NCBI GenBank assembly: GCA_949126835.1
Contig: OX421505.1
Span: 2,351,587-2,415,586, forward strand
DNA from: Anisus vortex
Lineage: Eukaryota; Mollusca; Gastropoda; Planorbidae
Direction: 5' to 3'
Length of the DNA stretch: 64,000 nucleotides
Shown here: positions 34,801 to 44,934 of the stretch, piece after piece
Layout of the letters: each line of letters begins with the position of its first letter
How positions within the stretch are numbered: the first letter of the stretch is position 1
Program-made: the position numbers and the translations under genes
Notes under the pieces: generated by a model
The model's database searches: none
What the model was told of the DNA's origin: nothing
Seen by the model: only the letters and a program-made list of their open reading frames with translations

Positions 34801-35093
34801 ACAAAGATATATCTGAACTATGCAAGCTGGTGATCAAAACTTCACATTTGACTAAATTCTGTACAGGTTTACAGTGTGATCTCAAAGACAAAACTGTAAC
34901 CATAAAATTACAAATTTGTGCATTTGATTAAAAGGCTGAAATAATTTTAAAAACTTCCTTCTTAACCCCACCTTTTGTCTGTTTGTGACAGGCTGCAGAA
35001 TTTTTCTACCATTGCCTTGAAACCAAATTGAAGTTGGTCTCTTTACAAGATCTCGCCAGGGCTGCTCAAGCTTTCCAGGACATGACACCATGA
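18018..35093 (+). CDS. ARM-TIR-SAM domain protein (putative TIR NADase/immune adaptor)
   Basis: Thirteen exons join in phase to 710 codons: 18018-18165, 18611-19161, 19476-19577, 20451-20655, 21149-21259, 26731-26925, 27095-27193, 27768-27892, 29489-29573, 29896-30104, 32067-32206, 34204-34264, 34992-35093. ATG 18018 follows an in-frame TGA at 18003. Residues 1-100 are acidic and unstructured; about 100-435 are helical armadillo-like repeats (for example AVGCLWALSFNDDNKRRMVE). The TIR domain is about 472-600: HVMISYQWSS, VQVWIDIDYMGG, then SPNTRAEAEYAF, where E543 aligns with the catalytic Glu of SARM1-type NADases. A SAM domain fills 641-708 (WTKSDVTKWL to LARAAQAF). SARM1 has ARM-SAM-SAM-TIR, so the order differs. 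By family knowledge such TIRs cleave NAD+ or act as immune adaptors; catalysis here is inferred. No signal peptide or membrane segment, so probably cytosolic. Confidence 0.9.
19625..19770. repeat. Imperfect tandem duplication in intron 3
   Basis: Segments with CTGGAATGACCAGGGTC recur at about 19639, 19689 and 19728, alternating with CTAATAGAAATTGTTTAT and CTAAGGGAGGTTGTGAAT. Confidence 0.8.
19855..20124 (-). mobile_element. SINE type A in intron 3
   Basis: Minus-strand copy with the head GGGGCACGGTGGCTGTGCGG, a degraded B box and the GGTCAGACGGCATACTT-side tail. Antisense to the host gene. Confidence 0.85.
20232..20260. repeat. Poly-G tract in intron 3
   Basis: A run of about nineteen G, then TGAGGGGGGC. 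Transcribed strand orientation places the G run in the pre-mRNA, so a G-quadruplex is possible. Confidence 0.8.
20841..20970 (+). mobile_element. LINE 3' end in intron 4
   Basis: Diverged 5'-truncated copy, hairpin CTTCTTTATGGAAT (stem broken), terminal GTATAAGATAAGAT, same strand as the gene. Confidence 0.8.
21752..21972 (+). mobile_element. SINE type A in intron 5, tail replaced by minisatellite
   Basis: Head GGGGCACACGAGTTTGGCTG, B box GGGTTCAAATCC, body CTCTGATGGGTACCTGACC, and GAATTGGTCTGAC at 21957-21969. Where other copies continue GGGATACTTTAC, this one passes straight into the 56-bp repeat array. Confidence 0.88.
21969..25870. repeat. 56-bp minisatellite, about 70 copies, intron 5
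   Basis: Consensus unit starts AGGGAAGGGGGAAATACTTA and continues TGTCATTGTCAGCTTATTTA then AACAGATTTCTTGACT. Variants: 55-bp units with AGGGAGGGGG and ACGTATG, 52-bp units that lack AGAT (about 24410-24720), GGGAG units and TCGTTG units. An eight-unit block of 446 bp is repeated in the same order (22251-22696 and 22697-23142). The array fills most of the 5.5-kb intron between two ARM exons. Short frames seen inside it are artefacts. Confidence 0.97.
28176..28648. repeat. 25-bp minisatellite, about 19 copies, intron 8
   Basis: Unit TCTAGTTTTATGCACAGAAT plus GCTGG, nearly homogeneous. It lies between the two exons that encode the first half of the TIR domain. Confidence 0.97.
28814..28847. 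repeat. Poly-A tract (34 A)
   Basis: Uninterrupted run of 34 A in intron 8; may mark a retroposed 3' end, but no element could be recognised 5' of it. Confidence 0.9.
29543..29780 (+). repeat. 49-bp tandem duplication of an exon end and splice donor
   Basis: Five copies of a 49-bp unit that contains the last 31 bp of exon 9 and the donor GCAG|GTATGT plus 18 bp of intron. Identical GT donors lie at 29574, 29623, 29672, 29721 and 29770. Only the first gives the phase needed by exon 10. Using a later donor adds 49 nt per unit, and the added sequence reads GMSGYETV then TAA, so the protein would end before the candidate catalytic Glu. Confidence 0.95.
30455..30600 (-). mobile_element. Degenerate LINE 3' fragment in intron 10
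   Basis: Contains ACAGATGCTCCTTCTATA, GTGTCCTAC and TTGAGTCTAGTCTTGCATTT, which match the minus strand of the LINE tail with internal deletions and a partial second copy of the TTCCTTCTATACAGAA piece. Confidence 0.7.
31659..31912. repeat. 29-bp minisatellite, about 8-9 copies, intron 10
   Basis: Unit CCACTCTACTGTTTAACTTT plus ATTTATACA. Confidence 0.95.
32206..32212 (+). promoter_or_regulatory. Probable GC-AG splice donor of exon 11
   Basis: Exon 11 ends in CTACAAAT followed by GCAAGT, the consensus for GC donors. With acceptor CTTGGTAG at 34203 it joins in frame to give HQLQM-SELQFLGPEE across the SAM domain. The alternative GT donor three bases downstream (CAA|GTCTTT) is weak and would need the acceptor CTACAG at 34216; it also stays in frame but drops four residues. 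Confidence 0.55.
32547..34036. repeat. 45-bp minisatellite, about 33 copies, intron 11
   Basis: Unit ACAGTGGACATCACAACAAT plus GTCAGCATATCTGTACACTT and AAAAT. Copies towards the 3' side mostly carry GACGTCACAAGAACGTCAGC, giving repeated ACGTCA half-sites of the CRE/ATF type; copies in the 5' half mostly carry the ACATCAC and AATGTCAG versions. Confidence 0.97.
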
Positions 35094-35870
35094 TGGGTGG
35101 ATGGTTTCTACGCAAGGCCCTGTTGGTTGTGACTCAAGGCCCTGTTGGTTGTGCCTCAAGGCCCTGTTGGTTGTGACACCAGGCCCTGTCGGATGCTACA
35201 AAAGGCCCATTATATTGTTTGTTGATGTTCTGATGTGACCAGCCATGTTGGAATCTGTTTTTGAATTATACTTGTTAAAAAAAAAACTTGCTCAAAGAGA
35301 CATGTCTGTTATTGTTGATAGAAACTCAAGATTTGATGATATTATATTATGTGTGTACATCTCCTAAAGGCCTCATTCCACACTGAGGATCATTGCATTC
35401 CATGGAGTGCTCAGCCTTATCCTTGTGATGGCAATTTCATTTTACTCTATTTATGTATTCAAGTAAACGGAAAATGTAACATCGTTAGGACATAACCTCA
35501 GACATTCACCTCGGCAGAAAATCTCTTATTTTTCAGCACCGTTTGCCTCTGCAAATAATGCACACAAAAATAGTTATAAATGATTGAAAATCTGTATTTA
35601 CAAAATATACAACTTTTAAATACGTAATCCTGACTTGATTCAGTTTTGCCAAAGTCCCAACTACTGCATGTTTTTATAAACTAAAATTGTAGACAGGATG
35701 AAGTGGTGGGATAGAGAGGAATGAAGGGATTTCTTCTTCTTCTGTTAGTAGTTAGCCAGTCTATAGAGCTCTTGCAGTCAATGCCAGACAAACATATTTA
35801 CATGTCTCTTTTAGTTGTTCTAAAGTGCTGTATAGTGTTTTGGTAATGGTAGGTTGAGGGGGGAGCAGAG
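35094..35870. other. 3' untranslated and downstream region of the TIR gene
   Basis: Four imperfect copies of a 22-bp unit (AAGGCCCTGTTGGTTGTGAC) lie at 35114-35197, directly after the stop. No clear polyadenylation site was chosen. Confidence 0.5.
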
Positions 35871-36063
35871 TGTATCAGAGGTATGTTAGCTCAGGGCATT
35901 CAAGCAGGAAGTGGTCCACAGTTTCTTGTGAGCAGGGGCAATGTCTGTAGTTAGGTGGGAGAGTTGGATTTATTCTATTTAGGTGGGAGTTGAGTGGTAA
36001 ATGTCCTGTTCTTAACTGGAATATAGTGCATTGTTCTTTGTGGGGGTTTAAGAGCTTCACTTA
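35871..36063 (-). pseudogene. Retrotransposon C-terminal (post-RT/RNase H) fragment
   Basis: Minus-strand frame reads FQLRTGHLPLNSHLNRI, then CPCSQETVDHFLLECPEL, matching the conserved QLRTGH-LN-YL-RI and CxxC-ETVEHFLLECP zinc-binding region at the end of many non-LTR retrotransposon polyproteins. No RT domain accompanies it. Confidence 0.75.
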
Positions 36064-38171
36064 TGATAGGGAAACTCCATATTTGCTACTATTACTACTA
36101 GGATTCAGGAAATAGTGCTTCCAAATACTCAGATTTGGTACTATGTGGAAATCTTCTACCAGGATAGGCCCTTTGCATCTCTGTAGAAAAAGACTGTTGT
36201 GAACATATCAGTGGAGTTCACAGTGCATTGGCCAACATTTATCTCTACTTCTTTTGGTTTACAAATGACATTCATCTAAATTTTGTATCATTTATTGATT
36301 ATTATAAATAAACAAAGCAGTTTGTTATTGTATTTAGTAGCAGTGGTTCCAAATTTTTGTATATACCATTTGCCGTTAGTAATAGAGGCTGCTCTGGAGT
36401 TTCACTATCATATGCAAAGATTACTCTCTAGATAATCTTCCCCTCACCTCCATCCCATGTCATGTCAGACACTTACTATAATAATAATAGCAGTTCTTTG
36501 GACTATGGCTAAACTGATCAAGTCTAGATTATGTATTTAAAAAGTTTGACATAGAATTTTTCTTTATTTGTCACTATTACATTGCGTACTAATCACCACA
36601 GCAAATACTTCTGAAAAACTAGACAATTGGCTGAAGTAAACATCTCAGGTGATTTCCATTTAGGCCCAAAAAAAATAATAATAAAGTTTTAATTGTTTGA
36701 CTCATCGTTAAATAATCTTTAAGGGGAGATAAACAGTCAACTTTCCTTTCATTCTGTTTCATTCTGCCCCAGTGTACACTTTAATTCCAATCAAACAAAA
36801 ACTGCAAGTCAATCATTCAGTGTCTTTTTTTTATTATATTTAAACAATTTTTTTTTTATAGAACCTATTGGTCAGAATATTATTTGCTATATAGACTCTA
36901 CATGTATTTATATATTTCCACTATATTGCTTATATTTCCTTTTTATTTACATACTTAGCAACTTATATATAAATAAATAAATATAAATGCTTTTTATTTC
37001 AAACTGTGATACCATTTACCATTTTATATTTTTTTACCAATTTACTTGACAATAATAATATACAATTAATCAGTTTTTATTCCTTTCATTTTCATATTAA
37101 ATATTTTTATATTCATCTACATCTCCCGTAATCTGTTGGACCGTTGGGGCGCCACAGATGACATATACACCAGCCTCCTCCATTCCATCAGTCTCTCTCT
37201 AAGTTATTGTTTTTTAAATATATATTCCATCTACATTTTTTATTTTTGAATGTTTAATGGAAAGAATTTGACTATATTTAATTTTGTTTGATGTATTCTT
37301 AATATTTTTGTTTATATTACACCGGAGAAATTTGGATCTAGATGTTACAGACACAAGATTATTATCAGATTAGAAGACACGGTTGTTCTTTTCTCTATCT
37401 GGCAGAGCTAGTTCACTAGGTTGACCAAAGACTATAATAAGATGGACTATCTGGCAGAGCTAGTTCACTAGGTTGACCAAAGACTATAATAAGATGGACT
37501 ATCTGGCAGAGCTAGTTCACTAGGTTGACCAAAGACTATAATAAGATGGACTATCTGGCAGAGCTAGTTCACTAGGTTGAACCAAAGACTATAATAAGAT
37601 TGACCCCTTGATCTATTTTTAGAGCTTATTTGTTGTTGTTTTTCCGTGGGCAAACACTAATGCTGTCGTAAATGATTTTTACGATCCTGCGATTGCATTA
37701 AAGGTTTCTGCTGTATACAACTTTTGATTTTAATCTTAATTTTCCATTGAGAAATTCATAGGGAATTACTAAACCGGATGTCTAGAGGACTTAGTGCGAT
37801 CAGAAATTCCGAAACCAATTGATTCAAGTTAGCAAATTGCAGAAATATTAAAGCAAGCTGTCCAACTTATTATAGTCTTTGATTGAGCTAACATCTGGTC
37901 ACTCTGTAGGACTTCCTTAACCGAAAAAAGTTTACAACATTTTATTAGCTTTTGCCTGACATGTTGTTTTTTCAGCTTAAAAGCTTATTGTAGTAATCTA
38001 ATTTTTGTTTTTGCATCTACCTGTTTGCATTGATTTAAATATCACATGAATATAAAGATTAATATTCAAGCACTTTTCTATAAAGCGATGTAATTATAAA
38101 AAATTATGATAAGAAATATGTCAAATATTTCTTTCATTGTTTGCTTTTTAAATTATAAACATTGTCATAAG
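36064..38171. other. AT-rich intergenic DNA
   Basis: No gene seen apart from the 52-bp tandem repeat listed separately. A GC-richer patch at about 37125-37200 (TTGGACCGTTGGGGCGCCAC) may be a repeat but was not identified. Confidence 0.45.
37398..37603. repeat. 52-bp tandem repeat, four copies
   Basis: Unit TCTGGCAGAGCTAGTTCACT plus AGGTTGACCAAAGACTATAA and TAAGATGGACTA; the last copy has one extra A. Confidence 0.95.
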
Positions 38172-38440
38172 TAAAGTACCCTTCGGACCAAAATGATCAT
38201 AGGGCTGGTGAAGCAGCGTCCACCAGTTTCTGTGGCCATGGCATACTAGGGAAATATGTAGCCAGTACAATGCCCAGCCACCTTTTTTTTATCTTAACTA
38301 ATGTCACGTACGCCTCAGAGCTGGATAGACTCAGGGACACCCCCAAGTCCTGGGAAAAAAATCCAAGCCATCACCAGGAGTCGAACCTAGAACCTTCGGA
38401 TCAACGGTCGAATGCGCTGACACTAGGCCACTGTGCCCTA
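38172..38440 (-). mobile_element. SINE type A, minus strand
   Basis: Minus strand head GGGCACAGTGGCCTAGTGTC, B box GGTTCGACTCC, body and AGTACTTTAC-type tail as in the copy at 7413. Confidence 0.87.
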
Positions 38441-41400
38441 TATAAACATTGTCATGCTTTATTGAAATAATTACAATTCTTTTAAAAGAAGTCAACTTTT
38501 AGAAAATAAGCTAATCAAATGCTGTGTCCATCTACTCCACAATGTCAGTCTATGTAATTAATGTACCAGAGGCAGTGGAAGAAATGTTGACCTTTTGTCA
38601 GAGGTCATCAAAAAAATGTTGGAAATTTTGAGGTCAGCTCAATTTCTGATGACATATTTTACTATTTAAATTTGTATCCAGAAAGACCATTACAAGACTC
38701 AGGAATGTCAACAAGACAATATAAATAATTGTTTTTTTCTCATTTACTGGACCATGTCTTTCAATATTAGTAATTTCTTGACAGTAGGCCTACAGCTTAT
38801 TGAAACTGAAAGAGTGTAACGACTAATAAAAACAATAAACTTACATATACCATACTTTTTTTTTAACAATTAGAGATTTTTGTATATTTCAATTTGATAC
38901 CCTGCCAACTTATACAACATGTAGAGATATTTGTATATTAAAAAATTTGTTTGTTGTTACTATAGTTCATGTATTTAAAAATCTGGCTTTACAAGTTTAA
39001 CTTAAGGTCTGATTTAGAATAAGCTCACGTCCATTGGGCATGAGTTTCCCAAATCAACATCCGAAAAATGCTAAACAATTGAAATTTAATGTAAAAAAAA
39101 AAAGCCAGATTCAATCAGTGCGGGTGGAGTATTGCCAGAATATTGTGCAGGGTTGATATTTTTCACCACATTCCGCCACTACCAGACGTATGTTACATTA
39201 TTCATACGGTACTTATGAATCATATCGTTAATGAAACAACATTGAACTGACAGAATGATATTGTTGTTTTTACAAGATCTTGGTATTATTTTTACAATGA
39301 ACCATTGATGTTTCTGATATTTTAAACTCCTCGGCTTGCAATCTATCTATGTCCACACAGGGCTCATACAGGCTTGGAAAAGTTTTGGAAAACTGACCCA
39401 CGTTTGTGACAGCTTTTGATTTCTCTGAATTAAATATAGAATATCATGAAAAATAATTATTTAAAATTGTAAAATACCTAATAACTATGTAGTTATGTAG
39501 TCCTTAATATAAGTCACATCATGTTGTTGTTTTTTTATTAAATTATTCTATGGGTACTTTAAGAAATGTCCACAAAACTACGTATTGTGTAAAATGTGGG
39601 GATATTTTGTTAATTTTAAAATTATTGTAGAGTAAAAACCCTGCCACAACTCTTTGCATCGTCTTCCATATCTGTCTTGTATCCAACAATCCTACTCTAA
39701 AAAAATTTTCCGCACCTGTTTTTTTAAAACATTTTTCATTTACGCTTGCATAATATTAATTTTCATGCATTTTTTAATTGCATGCTTTGTAACTATATAT
39801 TTCTATAGACTCCCCATTGGACTGTGCTTACATATACATACCCACAAGGAAGGTTTATCACCTAACTCTGACCTTTGCCCTTAAAATAAACATGCATAGG
39901 CTCATACAATAATTCCCTTGACTATTCAATTGCTTTCTGTAACACATCCCAGTTGTGCAGGCACATGCCATAGCAGACACACCCCTCTTGATTAGAGTAG
40001 CTTTTAGTCTATTAAGTTGCAGGGAGTGCATCAATTTAGACCTCTTTTCTACTTCATTGAAATGACACAATTTTCATTTCAATGATTGTTCCTGTACGTT
40101 CTTATATGACTGAAAACATGTTATATTTACCGAATCTATAGACCTACTGGACTGTCATGAACAGGCATAGCAGAGAAAAAGTCAAAGATGTCAGTTACAA
40201 CTGGCCCGACTTGTTATTTATTTTTATTTTCATAAAAGTCCCTCATTATCTAAAAACTTATTAAACATTTTTTTTAAATTATTTTTTTACTTCTATTATT
40301 TCTATTTGTCTTGTTCTAGTTTATAAATTTCACTTGCTTAAATATATTTAAACTATTATAAATATGCACAGCTAATTTACACTGACCCTATACAAACTGA
40401 GTAAATATATATACCCGTTATATATATAAAAATAGAAACTTGGAAAAGTTATAATATAATTAATATAAAAAATATTTGAATCTTACTATTAGATATAATA
40501 AAAATAATGGTAATTTTTTGTAGCGCTTCTATCCATGCTATTAGATTTAGCATGCTCAGTGCGCTCTCGGTGTGAATTGCAGTGGCAGATATATTAGTAT
40601 GTAAGGCACACAGCCACTAGCCCAAGAGAAAGGTCTTCAAGCTCTTTTTAAAAGACTCTCTTGTCTCAGATTAAATTATAATAATGCTCTCCGCACAAAC
40701 TGGTACTGAAGTCGGCAAAACTGATTTTTCAATAAATGCAAACTAATGTGAAAAAGTGTCCTAGGTGATTTTTTAGATTATGACAGATTTTTCATGTTTA
40801 AAGCTTATTGCTGTGAAATTTCTAAAATTGAAATTATGTTTAGAAATTACTTAAAATGTTTTTTTATACAACTTAAAAAAAAAATCAAGCAAAACTCCTA
40901 TAAAGATAAAATTGTTTAAATGTCAACTAAATATTCTTTAAAATATTTAATTTCAAACTTTAACAGCTTTTGTATTGACTCATTATGAGTGTATTTGCTA
41001 ACTTTCATGGCAATATTTATGCCTCCTGTTAATATTTAATTATCACTCGCAATCCTAAATAAAGCACTACGTCTTCAAATCTCTAAGCACAATAAAAAGT
41101 CCTGTGGTGAAGCAGCATTTTCCCACACTTAAAAAAATGTATTGAAATATAAGGCGAAACAAATATCTTCGAAACTAGAAATGTGAATGGTGATAAAAAC
41201 AAATTATAAACCAACTTGATTTCAACACAACAGTAAACGGCCACATGCGGCAGTTTAGTCAATAGGTAAACAAGTAAACAAAACATTACAATGATCCATA
41301 AAAAATATATGTCCAACTAGCCAAATTACGTGCGGAAAACCATTTTAAGCCATTTATATAGGTCCATAGCTAGGCCCCCCCTACAGATAATATTTTTATG

Positions 41401-42181
41401 AATGTAACATTATCTAAAATACTTACAATGTCAGTCAGCTAGTTTCAAAACAAACAATTATTCAATTATCCTAGTTGTCAGTGATTGAAATAGAACATAA
41501 TAAATAGTCTATGGTCAAAGAGAGATAACCAATGAAAAGAAGAGTAGACCTTGATCTTGGATAGCAAAAGCAGACGGAGACTATAATAATTGCGCAGTTG
41601 AGTGAATTGTTGTTAATTCACGTGTTAGGTTAGAAAAGATCGGAGGAGAGGTTACGAGACTTGACATTGGTAGGGTAGTGGGCATTCAGCTTTTGTGGAG
41701 AGAGAAGCTGTATTTTTATGTGGAGATTTTGTAATGGACATAATATGAGAGATCTCTGTGAATCTATTCTGTAAATTCGATTATATAAATTGCAATGCTA
41801 TTGAGTGAATATATATACAGATATCATTGTGCATGGATATTCATATGAATTGTGAGGACATAAAAATATATGTGTGTGAATAAACTTATCTATATATTTT
41901 ACTGTTCCTGGAGTGTTAAGTATTTTTATGAACGCCTCAAAGATATGTGTGAGTGAATGATACAAGTGTAAATATACAACTTACACTAGTACTTACAATA
42001 ATGTACGCTTCTAGGTCTATACTATTTTCTAGTAATAACTGTTAGCAGTAGGCCTATAGCAGTATAGCCTTTGTGCGCTGTTTTTTTTTTGTTTAAATTG
42101 ACGGCAGATTGTATAAGATGTCTATGAGAATTTTATCACTTCTTTTTCATCGTTTAATTCTTTGATTTGTTTTTCGTTTTT
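38441..42181. other. AT-rich intergenic DNA
   Basis: No supported gene. 40520-40690 holds a GC-richer segment (GCGCTCTCGGTGTGAATTGC, CCCAAGAGAAAGGTCTTCAA) that looks like a dispersed repeat but could not be assigned. 41500-41920 has features of a long terminal repeat (AATAAA at 41878, TGGAGTGTTAAG) but no partner copy is in the window. Confidence 0.4.
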
Positions 42182-42530
42182 TATTATAAAGAAGTTTATT
42201 TTGCCATAAAAGCATGTGCAACAACAGTAATATAAATTATAATGTCAATTATCTCAATTTTTTTAATAAATATTCAAACATTAAAGAGAAAGATAGTAGA
42301 CATAATTTCAATTTTACTAAGCCTAAATCAAAAGGATAGAAGACAACAAGAAAATGTGTATCAACAGATATATCGATATATATCGAGTGAAAAAAAAAAC
42401 ATTAGCAAAGGATACAGATGTCAATGGGATAGCAAAGGAATAAAGACATTATGTACATATTTTGTACCTTTTAGGAGAATTAAACTTAAACTTTTTATAC
42501 GTAGATCAATATATTCAAAGATATAATAAT
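42182..42530. repeat. Dispersed repeat family D, copy 1
   Basis: Begins AAGAAGTTTATTTTGCCATA and includes AAAGGATAGAAGACAAC. Related segments at 43412-43600, 44325-44500 and 44935-45070 share GTTTATTTGCCATAAATGCA, ACAATAGCA and GGATAGAAGACA, so four copies lie within 3 kb. The copy at 44325 runs straight into a LINE 3' end, suggesting the family is a more 5' part of that LINE or a co-mobilised unit. Confidence 0.6.
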
Positions 42531-43411
42531 ATATTTATAATAATATATTTGTGTCGGTTCATACAAATTTTGAACTTATTTGGGTTACTATATTAATTTA
42601 ATATTTGAAGTTGACAATAAAGCGTTACTGACATAGGATAGAAAACAAAATATTTGGATTTACAAAACTAAAAGGATAGAAGACATAGGATGGATAGGAT
42701 GTATGTATTCATTCATTGATAATTTTGTATTCATTTATTTACTGTTAAATATATTTTAATTATTAGCTTGGGGGAACGGGGGGAGGGGGGGGGCAGGTGG
42801 TAATTTCAAATAGGGAAATTAACAATGTATGATTCAGTGTGTTTTTTGTTTACAAGCCTTTTAAATTGAGAAAAGGCTGTCCAAATAATTCAGAAAAAAT
42901 AAATGTAATGTATATTATATTGCTTGAAATTTGGTGAGTTAAAATGTCTTATATATATAATCTAAAAAATATTGAAAAAGTGTTTCAAATTTTGCCTTAG
43001 ACGAATATTTATTTAAATGTTTTTTTCTTTCATTTTCTATTTTTGTGTAAAATTTAGTAACAAAAAACACGAAAATTAATTTTAAAAAGTTTTTTTTAAA
43101 TTAAATTTTGTATTCTAAATTAAGGTTAAACAAAAGATATTATGAAACTTTAAACCAATGATAAAATATGAATTATTTCCCTTAACTTTTATAGACCGTA
43201 TGAGGAAAGAAATATTACCTGTAACTCAAATCTCAAAGAAGAAAAAAACTGAATTACCTCCCTTGATTTCTTTTTTTTAAAATTAAAGCAACGTTTTAAC
43301 ATAATACATTAACTTAAAGTCATTTAAAAATGACAACATTTCATTTTACAGATACAGTCGTACTTCGGGTTACGAACTTAATTCATTCCTGAACTCGGTT
43401 CATTTTTTTAA

Positions 43412-43600
43412 ACAAGCTTTATTGATCAGAAATACATAAACAATAGCATGTGTATGAATCATATACGGCATCAATTTTTGTGAGGCAATTACAAGTCATC
43501 AATATCAACTAGTCATTAAAGAGAAATGATATAAGACATAATTATTGCAATTTTGCAAAATTAAATGGGTAAAAGTAAAAGACAACAAAAAGATTTTATA
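43412..43600. repeat. Dispersed repeat family D, copy 2
   Basis: CAAGCTTTATTGATCAGAAA, ACAATAGCATG, and AAAAGTAAAAGACAACAAAA; diverged version of copy 1. Immediately 5', at about 43365-43410, TACAGTCGTACTTCGGGTTA resembles a mariner-type MITE tip. Confidence 0.5.
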
Positions 43601-43601
43601 T

Positions 43602-43682
43602 TTAACCCTTCCTGTACCGACCTACTTCTATCTATGCTGCCTTCTGTTCCGCTATATACGCGCCCGGGACTGTAAGGGTTAA
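43602..43682. mobile_element. 73-bp miniature element flanked by TTAA (copy 2)
   Basis: Reverse complement of the element at 12416-12496, same 73-bp length, TTAA on both sides, about two differences (CGGTACAGGAAGGG end and AACAGAAGG for AACTGAAGG). Confidence 0.75.
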
Positions 43683-43944
43683 ACACTTCTATCCCTTTCC
43701 TTTGGCACAGAGAGGAATATGGTTAAATATTTCCAATTTATATATTCAACTTTTGTGCCGATCTGTCAAACGGCCTTTGAAGATATAGAAGATGCCACTC
43801 CTGGGTTGAGAAGGGTGGCTGCTGGTGCTTGTACCGGGAGGGTGCAGCTGAGTTCGGCCCGCGGTGGTCACTGGCAACTTGGAAGGTTTTCAAATCGGAA
43901 TTGAAGAAGGTCTCGCGAGATTGATGTCGCTTTCTAGTTCATAC

Positions 43945-44045
43945 ACGGGGTAGCCGTGCCCTCACATATGCGAGTGGGGGGCAGAGGAGGCATGTGCCCG
44001 GGGGCGACACTTCTAGGGGCGGTAAATATAGTCGAAATATAGCAC
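43945..44045. repeat. GC-rich dispersed repeat, shared with 45360-45440
   Basis: Both carry GTGCCCTCACAT, GGGGGCAGAGG-GGCAT, TGCCCGGGGGCG and CACTTCTAGGGG; unassigned family. Confidence 0.65.
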
Positions 44046-44068
44046 TAAACAAAACAGTTAGCCTACAG

Positions 44069-44170
44069 CAGGGGTCGGGAACCTTTTTCTGAGAGAGCCA
44101 TATATATGTACACCACATATTTTGAAAATGTTTGCCCTGGGGCACTGCATAGGCTTGTGTGGACTCTGCG
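44069..44170. mobile_element. hAT-type MITE, one end only
   Basis: CAGGGGTCGGGAACCTTTTT matches the left tip of the elements at 547 and 8632; no matching right tip was found. Confidence 0.5.
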
Positions 44171-44324
44171 GGGCAGCTCGATCTAGTGATGAGTGAAAAA
44201 GTGAGGAAGTGTCGAGTGTATAATTTTAACCAATATTATGCTCTACTCAAACGGTAAAAAGGTGAAAGATTTACACGTTGTGTAGAGAAGCCATAGTTAT
44301 CTTGTTATTTGAGTCTTTTTAGTT

Positions 44325-44766
44325 TTTAAGAAGTTTATTTGCCATAAATGCATGGACAATAGCAATTATAAAACATTGTAATACAAAATTAACTTAAAAT
44401 AATAAACATTAGTAAGAAAGGATAGAATACAAATTATTTTGATTTTATACAACTAAAGGGATAGAAGACATATCAAGAAAATTAATTTAGAAATACAACC
44501 CAATAACAATCTGTTGCAAAGCTCAGATAAACATAAAGACAGAAACACCTTCCTTGTCCCTTATGCGAGAACAAATGCATATAAGTACTCTTTCTTCCCG
44601 AGTGGCATTCGGGCATGGAATGGGTTGCCTGAACAAACCAGGAAAACCAATAACCTAACATCATTTAAAACATTAATAAAAATGCAAGACTAGACTCGGA
44701 CCACGGATGAGCGTAGGACGCAATAATCTTCTTTATAGAAGGAGCGTCTGTAATGTATAAGATAAA
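44325..44766 (+). mobile_element. LINE 3' end (longest copy) with family D sequence upstream
   Basis: 44510-44766 is the best-preserved LINE tail: reading frame with YKYSFFPSGIRAWNGLPEQT, stop near 44690, hairpin CTTCTTTATAGAAG, terminal AATGTATAAGATAA. Bases 44325-44500 are family D repeat. Confidence 0.85.
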
Positions 44767-44934
44767 ATTATATGTTTTACTTACTGGGGTAGAATAATCA
44801 ATATAATCAGAAAGTTAAAATATTACAGTAAATACAATTAGGCCCTATTATTTTTTAAAGTTTAATTATGAAGACATGAGTATAATGGCCATTACCTAAG
44901 TACAAACAGTGGATAACTTACAATTCTTCAATTT

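Noticed and set aside
41500..41920. Solo LTR
   Set aside because: Some LTR-like signals, but no TG...CA borders with a target duplication could be fixed.
43365..43410. Mariner-type MITE
   Set aside because: Only one tip-like sequence is visible; no opposite inverted repeat or TA duplication identified.
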